Assembly: GCF_007859325.1 (NCBI RefSeq)
Contig: NZ_VOHK01000010.1
Coordinates: 1 to 43,123, forward strand
Source: Luteimonas marina
Lineage (GTDB): Bacteria > Pseudomonadota > Gammaproteobacteria > Xanthomonadales > Xanthomonadaceae
DNA length: 43,123 bases
Reading direction: 5' to 3'
In this document: piece after piece, positions 1 to 9,014 of the stretch
How positions within the stretch are numbered: position 1 is the first letter of the stretch
Layout: every line of letters begins with the position of its first letter
The notes under the pieces: model-generated
Seen by the model: only the letters and a program-made list of their open reading frames with translations
Told to the model about the DNA's origin: nothing
Database searches by the model: none
Translations under genes and position numbers: made by a program

Positions 1-1
1 C

Positions 2-271
2 AGCGACTGGCAGTCGTTCCTGAAGGCGCATCGGATGGTTCCGAGCATGAGCCGTCGCGGCAACTGCCACGACAACGCGGTGGCCGAGAGCTTCTTCAGC
101 GTCCTGAAGAAGGAGCGGATCAAGCGGAGAATCTATCCGACCCGGGCCGCCGCAACCTCGGACGTGTTCGACTACATCGAGATGTTCTACAACCCGGTGC
201 GTCGCCATGGTTCCGCCGGCGACGTCTCACCGGTAGAGTTCGAAAGGCGCTACGCGCAAAGCGGCCGATGA
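2..271 (+). CDS. IS3-family transposase OrfB, C-terminal part
   Basis: The frame is open from the window edge to a TGA at 269-271, giving 89 visible residues, so the gene starts upstream. It is the C-terminal third of the rve/DDE integrase core. The segment RRGNCHDNAVAESFFSVLKK carries the conserved asparagine and the final catalytic glutamate of the DDE triad (AES), followed by the usual DYIEMFYNPVRRH and SPVEFE segments that end IS3-family OrfB proteins. The family cuts and joins DNA at IS ends. No internal stop or frameshift is seen in the visible part, so the element may be intact. An internal ATG at 35 is not a real start, because conserved sequence lies before it. Confidence 0.9.
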   Translation, partial: SDWQSFLKAHRMVPSMSRRGNCHDNAVAESFFSVLKKERIKRRIYPTRAAATSDVFDYIEMFYNPVRRHGSAGDVSPVEFERRYAQSGR

Positions 272-297
272 GTGTCTATGAAACCTTGGGCGGTCCA
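272..297 (+). repeat. Probable right terminal inverted repeat of the IS3 element
   Basis: These 26 bases directly follow the transposase stop and end in the GGGCGGTCCA typical of IS3-family right ends. The partner repeat is outside the window, so the call rests on position and terminal sequence only. Confidence 0.5.
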
Positions 298-739
298 AAA
301 CAAGTGACGACGAGCGACGTGAGAACGAGGATGGACGTGTGGGAAGGGCTGCTCATGGCTGTGAAGAACTCCCGTTGTTCCTGATGGTGATGAACGATGG
401 CGAGTCGTCAGGTTGTTCTCGGGCCGCACCGTTCATCTCGAGACATCCAGACGAAGCCCGGAATCCCGGAACTCGTCTTCGCACCGGATCATTAGATGGG
501 TCTGGTGTCACGTAACGACAGTCGTTCGGCAATCGGAATGGCGACGCGATGGGCGACTCGCGCGCCGTCGGAAACGGTGGTTCATTCCGAAAAATGCTGC
601 ACTGCAATGTCAGGTGATCGACAGCAACGCATGCCTAGTATTCGTCCGCACCCGCGTGCCCCCGGGGAGTTTCAAGGGGCGACAGGACGGATTCCCGTCG
701 AGGTGCATCGATCCCTGGAGATGGCATGAGGAGCGGACA
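298..739. other. Gap between IS element and transporter; no supported gene
   Basis: About 440 bases. A plus-strand frame continuous with the transporter is open from 413, but its translation is rich in Arg/Ser and resembles no family, so I treat it as chance. Short open frames on both strands overlap each other. The region probably holds the promoter of the transporter; a purine-rich stretch at 726-733 serves as its ribosome binding site. I found no convincing operator. Confidence 0.5.
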
Positions 740-2056
740 GTGCTGACCTTGCTCGGTTTTGGAATGGTGATCGTCTTCATGACGCTGATCATGACGAAGC
801 GACTTTCGCCCCTCGTTGCGCTGATCACGATCCCGATCCTGTTTGCGCTCGTCGGCGGCTTCGGCGGGCCGGAGCTGGGCAAGATGATGCTGGAAGGCAT
901 CAAGACGCTGGCGCCCACCGGCGTGATGCTGATGTTCGCCATCCTCTACTTCGGCATCATGATCGACGCCGGCCTGTTCGATCCCGTGATCCGCCGGATC
1001 GTCAAGGCTGTGGGTGGTGACCCGCTCAAGGTCGTCGTCGGCACCGCCATCCTGGCCGCCTTCGTGTCGCTCGATGGCGATGGTTCCACTACCTATATGA
1101 TCACGGTCGCCGCGATGCTGCCCCTGTATCGCCGCCTGGGCATGGATGCGCTGAACCTGACCTGCGTGACTATCCTGGCCGGTGGCGTGATGAACCTCAC
1201 GCCCTGGGGAGGTCCGCTCGCGCGCGCCGCCAGCGCCCTGCACGTCGATCCGTCGGACGTATTCGTGCCGATGATCCCGGCGATGGTCGTGGGCGTGGTA
1301 GGCGTGATCGGCCTGGCGTACGTGCTTGGCAAGCGCGAAAGACTGCGCGTCGGCACCATCGACCTGCACGGTTCGCCGGAGATCCAGGACAGCGCGCTGT
1401 TGCCGTCCGACGACGGCGAACACCTGGCCCTGAAGCGGCCGCGCCTGCTATGGGTCAATGCACTGCTGACCGCGGCGCTGATGGTGTGCCTGGTGCTGGG
1501 CGTGCTGCCGCTGTCGGTGCTGTTCATGGTCGCCTTCTCGATCGCGGTCGTAATCAACTATCCGTGCGTGAAGCTGCAGCGCGAGCGCGTCTCCGAGCAC
1601 GCAAAGAACGCACTGCCGGTGGTGGCGGTGATCTTCGCAGCAGGTGTATTCACCGGCATTCTTTCCGGTACCGGAATGGTCGACGCCATGTCAGGCAGCT
1701 TCCTCGCGGTTATTCCCGATACCTGGGGGCCGTACCTTGCCTCCATCACGGCGCTGGCGAGCATGCCGTTCACCTTCTTCATTTCGAACGACGCCTTCTA
1801 CTACGGTGTGCTGCCGATCGTTTCCCAGGCCGCCGAGGCCTACGGCATCACGCCAGTCGAGATGGCACGGGCGTCGCTGATCGGCCAACCGGTCCACCTG
1901 CTCAGTCCACTGGTGCCTTCGACCTACCTGCTGGTCGGCCTGGCCGGTGTGGAGTTCGGTGACCACCAGAAGTTCACGCTGAAGTGGGCGGTGCTGATCT
2001 GCCTGCTGATGATGGCGACCGCCATGGCGTGTGCCGTTTTTCCGCTCGTGCGCTGA
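740..2056 (+). CDS. CitMHS-family citrate/metal-citrate type transporter
   Basis: This is a 438-residue polytopic inner-membrane protein, matching the roughly 430 residues usual for CitMHS secondary transporters (B. subtilis CitM/CitH type), which take up citrate complexed with divalent metals using protons. Hydrophobic segments run from the first residues to the C-terminus. Typical family features are the MTKRLSPLVALI start region, the DGDGSTTYMIT loop, and the late segments FFISNDAFYYGVLPI and QPVHLLSPLVPSTYLLVGL. The start was taken as GTG at 740 because membrane-type sequence begins there and GAGGAG lies about seven bases before it; a frame open further upstream does not look coding. The next gene, a TonB-dependent receptor, follows after 93 bases on the same strand, suggesting the two transport the same ligand across the two membranes. 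The actual ligand (citrate, another carboxylate or a metal chelate) is not shown by sequence. Confidence 0.85.
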   Translation: MLTLLGFGMVIVFMTLIMTKRLSPLVALITIPILFALVGGFGGPELGKMMLEGIKTLAPTGVMLMFAILYFGIMIDAGLFDPVIRRIVKAVGGDPLKVVVGTAILAAFVSLDGDGSTTYMITVAAMLPLYRRLGMDALNLTCVTILAGGVMNLTPWGGPLARAASALHVDPSDVFVPMIPAMVVGVVGVIGLAYVLGKRERLRVGTIDLHGSPEIQDSALLPSDDGEHLALKRPRLLWVNALLTAALMVCLVLGVLPLSVLFMVAFSIAVVINYPCVKLQRERVSEHAKNALPVVAVIFAAGVFTGILSGTGMVDAMSGSFLAVIPDTWGPYLASITALASMPFTFFISNDAFYYGVLPIVSQAAEAYGITPVEMARASLIGQPVHLLSPLVPSTYLLVGLAGVEFGDHQKFTLKWAVLICLLMMATAMACAVFPLVR

Positions 2057-2149
2057 GCACGGCAACCTGAAGCAACACTCTCGCCAGGACGGCAGTTCAC
2101 GAACGTCCATAGCCAATCTTTGTTCTCGATCACCTTGGGAGGGGAGATC

Positions 2150-4387
2150 ATGATCCGCAAGAATCTGCTTACCGCCGCCGTACTGATGAGTCTGATGCAG
2201 GGCGTCCAGGCGCAGGATGCAAGCGACGAGGATGCCGCGTCCGGACAGGACGTCGCGACCACCCTGGATTCGGTCAAGGTGCAAGCCAAGTTCATCGCCC
2301 ATGGCGCCAAGAGCGCCATGAAACAGGATCTGACGGTCATGGAGACGCCGTACTCCGTGGCAGCCTATGGCGATGCGTTCATGAAGGCGATCGAGACCAC
2401 GAACGTCGCCGACCTGTACAACTACATGACAGGCGTCCGCCGCGGCGGCAACACCGGCTACGACATTTCCATCCGTGGCTTCAAGACCACGCAGGCCGAC
2501 AAGAACGCGATCATGATCGACGGCATGCCGGGCGTGGCCGGCCGCTTCGGCTCGCCGCCGACGATCGCCGCTGAAAGCGTCGAAGTGGTCAAGGGCCCTG
2601 CGTCGATCCTGTACGGCGCCGCGCAGCCAGGCGGTTTCGTCAACATCATCACCAAGAAGCCCAGGGCCAAGTCGGCCGCGCTGCTCGACATCCGTGCCTC
2701 GACGTTCTCTGGTGCGGGTTGGTCATTTGGAGATCGCAACGGCTACAACATTGCTGCCGACTTCACTGGACCGATCGATCAAGAGGGGCGCCTGCTGTAT
2801 CGCCTTGTGGCCGAATACAATGACAAGGACGGCTTCCGCCACAACAGCTGGGACCAGGGCCACTACATCGCCCCCAGCCTGGCCTGGCACCTGACAGACG
2901 CGACCCAGATCACCGCCGCGTTCGAATACCGCAAGCGCGAGAACTCCTACGACAACAACCTGCTGGTGGCGCCGAACAAGGATGCCAGGCTGATCGCCGA
3001 CATCCGCACCCGTTACCAGGAGGTGGGCGACACCGCGGAAGAGGAGGCGTACTCCGGCACGGTCACGCTGTCGCACTACTTCGAGAACGGTGCCATCTTC
3101 AACCTGGCCGCGCGCAGCGTCCGCGGCGAGGACTACGCGCAGGGCTTCGACAACGTCAGCGTCCTGGCGGATGGCGTGACCCTGCGTCGCCGCGCGCGCG
3201 AGCAGGCCAACGAGCGCAACTACGATTACATCGACAGCAACTTCTCGCAGGTGTTCAATACCGGGTCGGTGGAGCACAAGTTCATCGTCGGTGCGACCTA
3301 CGGCGTCGACGAGACCGACTTCGAGCGCATCCGCTTCTTCGACTGCCCGGCCGTGGCCACCGATCCCTGCAACGTCAACATCTACAACCCGGTACTGGGC
3401 GTGGTGGGGCCGCTGGGCAGCTACCCGACCGCGACCGGCCCGCAGAAGCACCGCAATACCATCAACACCTCCAAGGGCGTCTACGTCTCCGACTTGATGA
3501 GCCTGTCCGAGAAGTGGAAGCTCAACCTCGGCCTGCGCTACGCGGACGAGAAGCAGCGCACGCAGGACAAGTTCAATCCACCCCATGTCGTGAGAAAGAC
3601 TTCGTCGACCGCGGTACTGCCGACGGCCGGCCTGTTGTTCAACCCGGTCCCGCAGCTGACCCTGTATGCCAGCTATGCGACCTCCTATATCCCGCAGGCT
3701 GCGGGCGTCCAGGATGCGGCAGGCAACCCCAATCCGTTCGACCCGCAGGAAGGTCGCCAGTACGAGATCGGCGCCAAGGCCGAGCTGCTGGACAACCGCC
3801 TGACCACGACCCTGGCCCTGTTCGACATCGAGAAGAGCAACACGATTGCCGCGATCGCGTGCAACGCGGGGGTCTTGGGCAACTGTTCGCAGCAGGTGGG
3901 GGGCGAGCGTTCCAAGGGCGGGGAACTGGAGGTCAACTACCAGGTCAATGAGAACTTCCAGCTGATCGGCGGCATCGCCTACACCGATGCCTACGTGTCC
4001 GAAACCTTTGCGGCCGGCAACGCCCCGCTGCTGGGTGCGCAGCTGACCAACTCGTCGCTGAAGTCGGCCAACCTCTGGGCGCGCTACGACTTCACCGAAG
4101 GCGTCTTGCGCAACTTCGGCATCGGCGCCGGCGTGGCCTACAACAGCGAGGTCGCCGGCAGCCTGCCCAGCGCCAACGATCCGCGGGTGCTGATCCTGCC
4201 GTCGTACGTCGTGGCCGATCTGGCGCTCTACTACCGCATCGCCGATCGCTACGACGTGACGCTGAAGGCCGGCAACCTCTTCGACAAGCGCTACTACGAG
4301 GGTGTCAACTCGACCACCAACGAGATCGGTGTCGTGCCGGGCATGCCGCGCACCGTCACCCTGTCCGTGAGGATTCCGCTGTGGTGA
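2150..4387 (+). CDS. TonB-dependent siderophore-type outer-membrane receptor
   Basis: A 745-residue outer-membrane active transporter. The start at 2150 follows GGGAGGGGAG and gives a clear signal peptide ending near QAQ; an in-frame start at 2120 would spoil it. After the signal, LDSVKVQA near residue 45 looks like a TonB box. The plug domain follows with ETPYSVAAYG, the IRGF motif, DGMPG and VEVVKGPASILYGAAQPGG, all standard for FhuA/FpvA-like siderophore receptors. The remainder is a beta-barrel ending in TVTLSVRIPLW with a terminal aromatic residue. It is probably energised by TonB-ExbBD, which are not in this window. Its stop overlaps the next start by four bases (GTGA), so it is translationally coupled to the PstS-like gene. 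I see no Fur box upstream, so iron regulation is not supported. The ligand is unknown; the neighbours suggest something other than a classic siderophore. Confidence 0.92.
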   Translation: MIRKNLLTAAVLMSLMQGVQAQDASDEDAASGQDVATTLDSVKVQAKFIAHGAKSAMKQDLTVMETPYSVAAYGDAFMKAIETTNVADLYNYMTGVRRGGNTGYDISIRGFKTTQADKNAIMIDGMPGVAGRFGSPPTIAAESVEVVKGPASILYGAAQPGGFVNIITKKPRAKSAALLDIRASTFSGAGWSFGDRNGYNIAADFTGPIDQEGRLLYRLVAEYNDKDGFRHNSWDQGHYIAPSLAWHLTDATQITAAFEYRKRENSYDNNLLVAPNKDARLIADIRTRYQEVGDTAEEEAYSGTVTLSHYFENGAIFNLAARSVRGEDYAQGFDNVSVLADGVTLRRRAREQANERNYDYIDSNFSQVFNTGSVEHKFIVGATYGVDETDFERIRFFDCPAVATDPCNVNIYNPVLGVVGPLGSYPTATGPQKHRNTINTSKGVYVSDLMSLSEKWKLNLGLRYADEKQRTQDKFNPPHVVRKTSSTAVLPTAGLLFNPVPQLTLYASYATSYIPQAAGVQDAAGNPNPFDPQEGRQYEIGAKAELLDNRLTTTLALFDIEKSNTIAAIACNAGVLGNCSQQVGGERSKGGELEVNYQVNENFQLIGGIAYTDAYVSETFAAGNAPLLGAQLTNSSLKSANLWARYDFTEGVLRNFGIGAGVAYNSEVAGSLPSANDPRVLILPSYVVADLALYYRIADRYDVTLKAGNLFDKRYYEGVNSTTNEIGVVPGMPRTVTLSVRIPLW

Positions 4388-5565
4388 GCCGTCGCTCCAT
4401 CTTCAGGTCGCTGATGCTGGCGTGCCTGGCGTTCGCGGGCGCGAATGTCCATGCCGCCGGCAGCGATGCGCACGCGGGGAAGTCCCGCCCGCACACCCCC
4501 GGCCTCGTCGAGTGGTCGGCGCCGGCCCTGCCATCGAACCTTCCCCAGACCGAGGAAGAGAAGGAAGCCGGACGCCGCCAGGGGCGGCGGACGCCGACGC
4601 CGGAGCTGCTGCAGCCGACGATCGACCGGCAGCTTCCGGCCTACGTGCCGACGCCGGGCGTGCGCCTGTCCGGGACGTTTGCCGGCGGATCTTCCGATGT
4701 GCTGGTCGGGCTGGTCGGCATGTGGTTCGAGCGATTCGCGCGTTACCACCCCGACGTCAGGCTGAGCATCGAACCGCCGTTCGCCGGCAGCCTGGGAACG
4801 AAGGAGCTCATCAAGGAATCGGTGGACTTCGTATTCGTCTCACGTGAACTCAAGCCGGAAGACCTGGTCGAGTTCGATGCGCGATTCGGATACGCGCCGA
4901 CGAGCATCCCGATTTCCGGTGGCAGCTATCGGCATTTCGGGTTCCTGGACGCGATGGGCTTCTTCGTGCACCCGGACAACCCGATCCGGCAGCTCAGCTA
5001 TGAGCAGATCGATGCGATCTACTCGAGCACGCGCCACCGGGGCGGTGATGCGATCACGACCTGGGGCCAGCTCGGCCTGACGGGCGAATGGGCGGACAAG
5101 AAGATCGCCGTCCACGGCATCAAGCCCTGGAACGGGTTCGAGGAGTTCATCCGGCAGAAGATCCTGGACAAGGACGGCCGGCGCGGCGAGTGGCGCGACG
5201 ACATCCATTTCGAGAAGGTCGTCTTCCCGCTGGCGGGGAACGTGGCCGGGGACCGTTACGCCCTGGGCTATTCCGGCCTGGCCTACATCGATGCCCCGGT
5301 GCGGATGCTTCCTCTGGTCGAAGTTGCGGGAAGTGCCGCGGTGGCGCCGACCTACGAGAACGTCGCGCTCGCGACATACCCGCTGACGCGATTGGTGTAC
5401 TTCAACGTCAACAAGGCTCCGGGCAAGCCGCTTCCGCCCGCGCTTGCCGAGTTCGTGCGCTTCCTGCTGAGCAGGGAAGGGCAGGAGGTCGTCCGCGAGC
5501 ACGGGATCTTCCTGCCGCTGCGCGAATCGCAGGCCGCGCCCGGTCGCCAGACGCTGGGCGACTGA
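4384..5565 (+). CDS. PstS-like periplasmic substrate-binding protein, ligand unknown
   Basis: A 393-residue exported protein of the PBP-like (PstS-type) superfamily. The GTG at 4384 overlaps the receptor stop (GTGA), and the first 25 residues form a signal peptide ending near VHAA. Family features are GTFAGGSSDVLVGLVGMWFE, FAGSLGTKELIKESVDFVFV, a WGQLGL segment and the C-terminal FVRFLLSREGQEVV found in PstS-like proteins. In true PstS proteins, such as the two encoded later in this window, the phosphate pocket contains SDGSGT; here the comparable region reads HGIKPWNGFEEF, so phosphate is not a safe ligand. No ABC permease or ATPase genes are adjacent. I infer that it picks up the ligand delivered by the receptor, or works as a surface or periplasmic scavenger. 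Confidence 0.8.
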   Translation: MSRRSIFRSLMLACLAFAGANVHAAGSDAHAGKSRPHTPGLVEWSAPALPSNLPQTEEEKEAGRRQGRRTPTPELLQPTIDRQLPAYVPTPGVRLSGTFAGGSSDVLVGLVGMWFERFARYHPDVRLSIEPPFAGSLGTKELIKESVDFVFVSRELKPEDLVEFDARFGYAPTSIPISGGSYRHFGFLDAMGFFVHPDNPIRQLSYEQIDAIYSSTRHRGGDAITTWGQLGLTGEWADKKIAVHGIKPWNGFEEFIRQKILDKDGRRGEWRDDIHFEKVVFPLAGNVAGDRYALGYSGLAYIDAPVRMLPLVEVAGSAAVAPTYENVALATYPLTRLVYFNVNKAPGKPLPPALAEFVRFLLSREGQEVVREHGIFLPLRESQAAPGRQTLGD

Positions 5566-5617
5566 TTGCCGCTCCCTCCCCCAATCGGCTTGGACCATGA
5601 TCATCACAGGATCTACC

Positions 5618-6580
5618 ATGAGAGCGATACATGCTGTACTGACGTCGCTGGTGCTTGCAGCGGCGTGCGTTCCCGCCACCGTATCGGCGCAGGACTACAA
5701 GGTTGTTTCCACCTTGCAGGGCGCGGGCCCGGCGCAAGCGCTCGCGGTCGATGCCCAGGCACGACGCCTTTATGCGGGACGGCAGGGCGGAGTGGACGTC
5801 TTTGATATCGACAGTGGCTCGAAGACCGGGTCGGCCGCCGTCGACGGCAACGTCGGTGGTCTGGCGTTGGCGCCCGACCTGCGTCGCGGTTACGCCACCA
5901 GCGTGGACCGCAGCTCGGTCGTGATCTTCGACCTGGACACGTTGGCCGTCGTGAAGACCGTGTCGTCCGGCGGCAAACAGCCGCGTGAACTCGAGTACGA
6001 CCCGCGCGCCGGTGCTGTCTATGTCTCCAACGCGGGCGACGGCCGGCTTGCAGTGATCGACGCGAAGAGCGGTGCGGCCAAGGGGTCGCTTGCGCTTGGC
6101 GGACGGCTGCGCCAGGCATCCGCCGATGGCCGCGGCAACCTGTTCGTTGCTGACGAGGCGAGGGATTTGCTGCACGTGGTCGACACGGCTTCGTTGACTT
6201 CGCTGGGCGTGATTTCGGTGTGGCCGGGCAAGGCGCCCACCGCTCTGGTCAATGACGTGAAAGAGCGTCGCATTTATGTCGCCACGGGCAACAGCAAGAT
6301 GGTCGTGGTCGATCCGGATCCGGGTCAGATGTTGAGCGTGGTCGACACCGAGGGTACCGGTGCCGCCGGTATCGCCATCCAGTACGCGCCCGCGCGCCTG
6401 GTGCGTCTGTTCATGCCCAATGCGGACGGCACGCTGGACGTGGTGCAGAACGCGAAGCTGACGGCGACCCTCGAGGCCAGCGTGCCGAAGGCGGCAGGCG
6501 GCACGGCCGCGGCTTTCGACGAGAAGACCGGCCGCGCCTTCGTCGCGGGACCCAACGGCATCCAGGTGATCTGCAAGTGA
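5618..6580 (+). CDS. Exported YVTN/YncE-like beta-propeller protein
   Basis: A 320-residue periplasmic protein built of repeated beta-propeller blades. The chosen ATG at 5618 follows AGGA and opens a clean signal peptide ending near VSAQ; an upstream ATG at 5597 would put seven polar residues before it. Blade repeats recur about every 40 residues, with patterns such as RLYAGRQGGVDVFDID, RGYATSVDRSSVVIFDLD, AVYVSNAGDGRLAVID and RIYVATGNSKMVVVD. It resembles the YncE family. In E. coli yncE stands beside yncD (pqqU), a TonB-dependent receptor, so the receptor/propeller pairing has a precedent. The biochemical role is unknown. The gene lies 52 bases after the binding-protein gene and 20 bases before the next one, consistent with one operon. 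Confidence 0.85.
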   Translation: MRAIHAVLTSLVLAAACVPATVSAQDYKVVSTLQGAGPAQALAVDAQARRLYAGRQGGVDVFDIDSGSKTGSAAVDGNVGGLALAPDLRRGYATSVDRSSVVIFDLDTLAVVKTVSSGGKQPRELEYDPRAGAVYVSNAGDGRLAVIDAKSGAAKGSLALGGRLRQASADGRGNLFVADEARDLLHVVDTASLTSLGVISVWPGKAPTALVNDVKERRIYVATGNSKMVVVDPDPGQMLSVVDTEGTGAAGIAIQYAPARLVRLFMPNADGTLDVVQNAKLTATLEASVPKAAGGTAAAFDEKTGRAFVAGPNGIQVICK

Positions 6581-6600
6581 ACGCATATCGAGACTTTCCC

Positions 6601-8115
6601 ATGTTCAAGACTCTCCGCTATTTCGTGTTGGTCGCCTTCTGCGTGGTGGCCGCGCCGGCGATTGCCCAGGAAGCCGTGCGCGACGATGCGCTGCAGGGCA
6701 AGCAGGTGCTGTTCGTGGTCGGGCAGACCGGCAAGGGCGTGCCAAACGACGATCCCCTGATCCGCGACCACCTGGGGACGCTGGGCGCCAGGGTCACGAT
6801 GGCCGCCGCGACCGATCCCGCCACCGCGGCCTCGGGCAAGGATCTCATCCTGATCTCGTCCACGGTCAACGCCCGCGAATTGGGCACCAGGTACCGGGAT
6901 GCGAAGGTGCCGGTGGTGACGTGGAGCGCCTACAGCTTCCCGTTGCTGGGCATGACCGGCGACAAGCTGCACGAGGACTTCTCGGTCGTGCGCGAGAAGC
7001 CGTTCCACAACGAGAACCACGCCGACTACTACGCGCACGCCACCAGTTCGACCAACGCGATCCTGAAGGCCGCGAAGCTTCCGCACGGCATGTTTGCCCC
7101 GCTGCTGTTCAGCGGCGGCGTGACCGATCCGAGCTGGGGAAAGCCGAGCCGTGGCGCCGACATCGCGGTGGTGTTCGGCGGCGATCTCGACCAGGCCGCG
7201 GTCTTCTCCTACGAACGCGATGCGCTGATGATCGGCGAGGCGGTGGCGCCGGCACGCCGTGTGGGCCTGTTCCTCGGCCACAACAGCTGGTCGATCCTGT
7301 CCGACGCCCAGGGACCGGCCGCCAAGGATCCGAAGGAGTTCGCGTGGTTCGGTGGACGACGCCTGTTCGACGCTGCGCTGCGCTGGGCGGTCAGTCCGCC
7401 GCAGACCCGCGTCACCGCCTCGCGCGAGCAGCAGCGGGCGGCGCTCGAACGTCTCGCGCGAGGCAAGAAGGTGCTGTTCGTCCGCCGCTATGACCTGCCG
7501 TGGCCGGAAAACGAGGCCTCCGACCATGCCCAGCTGGCCTGGCTGAAGTCGCTTGGCTTCGACGTGAGCACGGCCGACCACATGGAGCCCGACAGTCGCG
7601 CCCAGGGCATGGATCTGGTGATCGTCTCGGCGAGCACCAACAAGTACAAGCTGGGCATCAAGTACGCCGACGCGAAAATCCCGGTCCTGCTGCTGGAAGC
7701 GAAGGCCGTGGACGCGCTCGGCATGGTGAGCCGTCGCCGCAACACCGATTACGGCGTCAACGACCACAAGGAAAGCCTGTACCCGCCGGAAAACTACGTG
7801 AACCTGGTGCGCTCGTACCATCCGATCGGCGCGGGCCTGCCGCCGGGCCAGTTGAAGCTGTACAAGACGCCCGGCGTGCTGGCGTGGTCGCGTCCGCCGG
7901 CTGGCGCGCAGGTGATCGCCACGATCCCCAACCAGCCCGAGCACGCCACCCTGTTCGCTTTCGAGAAGGGCGCGACGATGGCCAATGACATGGTCGCGCC
8001 CGGGCGTCGCGTGCTGTTCCCGCTCGATGCGCCGCGATTCCCCGACCTGACTGAAGACGGCCTGGCGGTGTATGGCGCCACCCTGCAGTGGCTGCTTTCG
8101 CCGCCGGCGCCCTGA
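6601..8115 (+). CDS. Exported protein with two tandem ThuA/GATase-like domains
   Basis: A 504-residue secreted protein. ATG 6601 gives a signal peptide ending at AIAQ; a GTG at 6577 overlapping the previous stop is less likely. The mature part is an internal duplication. The first unit (about residues 33-265) begins GKQVLFVVGQ and ends near RWAVSPP; the second (about 288-503) begins GKKVLFVRRY and ends at QWLLSPP. Matching landmarks are DLILISSTVN/DLVIVSASTN, YRDAKVPVVTW/YADAKIPVLLL and ERDALMIGEAVAPARRVGLF/EKGATMANDMVAPGRRVLFP. The Rossmann-like GKxVLFV opening and the LISS strand suggest a ThuA or class I glutamine-amidotransferase-like fold, but I see no Cys-His-Glu triad, so enzymatic activity is doubtful. 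It sits inside the exported operon and probably acts in the periplasm. Confidence 0.7.
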   Translation: MFKTLRYFVLVAFCVVAAPAIAQEAVRDDALQGKQVLFVVGQTGKGVPNDDPLIRDHLGTLGARVTMAAATDPATAASGKDLILISSTVNARELGTRYRDAKVPVVTWSAYSFPLLGMTGDKLHEDFSVVREKPFHNENHADYYAHATSSTNAILKAAKLPHGMFAPLLFSGGVTDPSWGKPSRGADIAVVFGGDLDQAAVFSYERDALMIGEAVAPARRVGLFLGHNSWSILSDAQGPAAKDPKEFAWFGGRRLFDAALRWAVSPPQTRVTASREQQRAALERLARGKKVLFVRRYDLPWPENEASDHAQLAWLKSLGFDVSTADHMEPDSRAQGMDLVIVSASTNKYKLGIKYADAKIPVLLLEAKAVDALGMVSRRRNTDYGVNDHKESLYPPENYVNLVRSYHPIGAGLPPGQLKLYKTPGVLAWSRPPAGAQVIATIPNQPEHATLFAFEKGATMANDMVAPGRRVLFPLDAPRFPDLTEDGLAVYGATLQWLLSPPAP

Positions 8116-8220
8116 GCGTCCGGTTCGCAGCCCCCTTGGCGTGGCGCCGGGCCCCGTCTACCGGCGCCACGCATTTTCTTTCGGCAATTGCCGCGTTCCA
8201 CTTCGCAGAGGTTACGAATC

Positions 8221-8931
8221 ATGGCAAGCAAGGCCCGCATCAAACGATTCATCTCCACCGCGCTCATGGGCACCGCATTGTTCGTTGCCGGCATGGGTGC
8301 TGCTTCCGCCGGCTCGGCCAGCGACATGATCGTCGTCGTGCCCGAGGGCACTGCGAAACCCGCGGCGCTGTCGGGACAGGTCGCCCACTGGCGCCAGCAA
8401 CTCGGCGCGTCGAACGTCGTATGGGTCGACAGCCTGAAGCGGGACAAGCCGTCCGGCTTCGCGTCCATGGCGGTACTCAACTTCAAGGAGCCCAGGCAGC
8501 TGGAGGCCTGGAATAAGTCCGGCGCGGCTGTGCTGCCGGCGTCCCTGCAGGTTGTCGCGGCCGACGTGCTCGCCAGGGGCGGAAGCGTGCCGACAAACGC
8601 GCCCATGTACAAGATCAGCTATTACAAGCCGACGTCATCGCGCAAGGATATCCAGGCGTGGGTGGACGGGTATCTGAAGAAGTATCTCGATGCCCAGGTC
8701 GAGAACGATATCCTGACGCGCTATGCGATGTACCTGGAGGAAGGCAAGGACGGTCGCCTTCTGCTCGTGCTGGAGTACACCGACGCTGCCGTCGAACAGC
8801 ATGCCGAGCCGATCAAGGCCAAGCTCAGCGAAGACATCGCGCGCGTCGATGCCGAATACGCCCGCCAGTCCGACCTCAAGGAATCCCTGCGCGTGACCCA
8901 GAGCTGGACGCTGGCCGTCCCGACGAACTGA
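8221..8931 (+). CDS. Small exported protein, related to the next gene
   Basis: A 236-residue protein of unknown function. ATG 8221 gives a signal peptide with a basic start (residues 3-9), a hydrophobic core and a break near AASA. An in-frame ATG at 8188 would add eleven residues and is less likely. The mature part appears to contain two alpha/beta units of the dimeric alpha-beta barrel kind: one around residues 35-120 with VPEGTAKPAALSGQVAHW and FASMAVLNFKEPRQLEAW, and a second with YKISYYKPTSSRKDIQAWV and ILTRYAMYLEEGKDGRLLLV. The ILTRYAMYLE segment has a clear counterpart (IMTRYTMYLE) in the following gene product, so the two are paralogues. No catalytic residues can be assigned. The 105-base gap before it contains no terminator that I can see. 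Confidence 0.7.
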   Translation: MASKARIKRFISTALMGTALFVAGMGAASAGSASDMIVVVPEGTAKPAALSGQVAHWRQQLGASNVVWVDSLKRDKPSGFASMAVLNFKEPRQLEAWNKSGAAVLPASLQVVAADVLARGGSVPTNAPMYKISYYKPTSSRKDIQAWVDGYLKKYLDAQVENDILTRYAMYLEEGKDGRLLLVLEYTDAAVEQHAEPIKAKLSEDIARVDAEYARQSDLKESLRVTQSWTLAVPTN

Positions 8932-9014
8932 TTAGCGCGCGTTGACGAGCAGGGCGTGAGTCAGGGCCGTATGGCCCGGTATGAATGAACAACCAATACA
9001 GCGAGGAGAAGACG

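Larger units (their letters stand above)
1..297 (+). mobile_element. Right end of an IS3-family insertion sequence (cut by window start)
   Basis: The window opens inside an IS3-family element. It contains the last part of the OrfB transposase, and three bases past its stop begins a stretch ending in GGGCGGTCCA at about 297, which looks like the terminal inverted repeat of IS3-type elements that begin TGGACCGCCC. The left end lies outside the window, so the repeat pair and target duplication cannot be tested here. The element borders the accessory block that starts at 740. Confidence 0.8.

Noticed and set aside
413..739. N-terminal extension of the transporter frame
   Set aside because: The translation is Arg/Ser-rich and unlike CitMHS proteins; GTG 740 has a good ribosome site and starts the first membrane helix.
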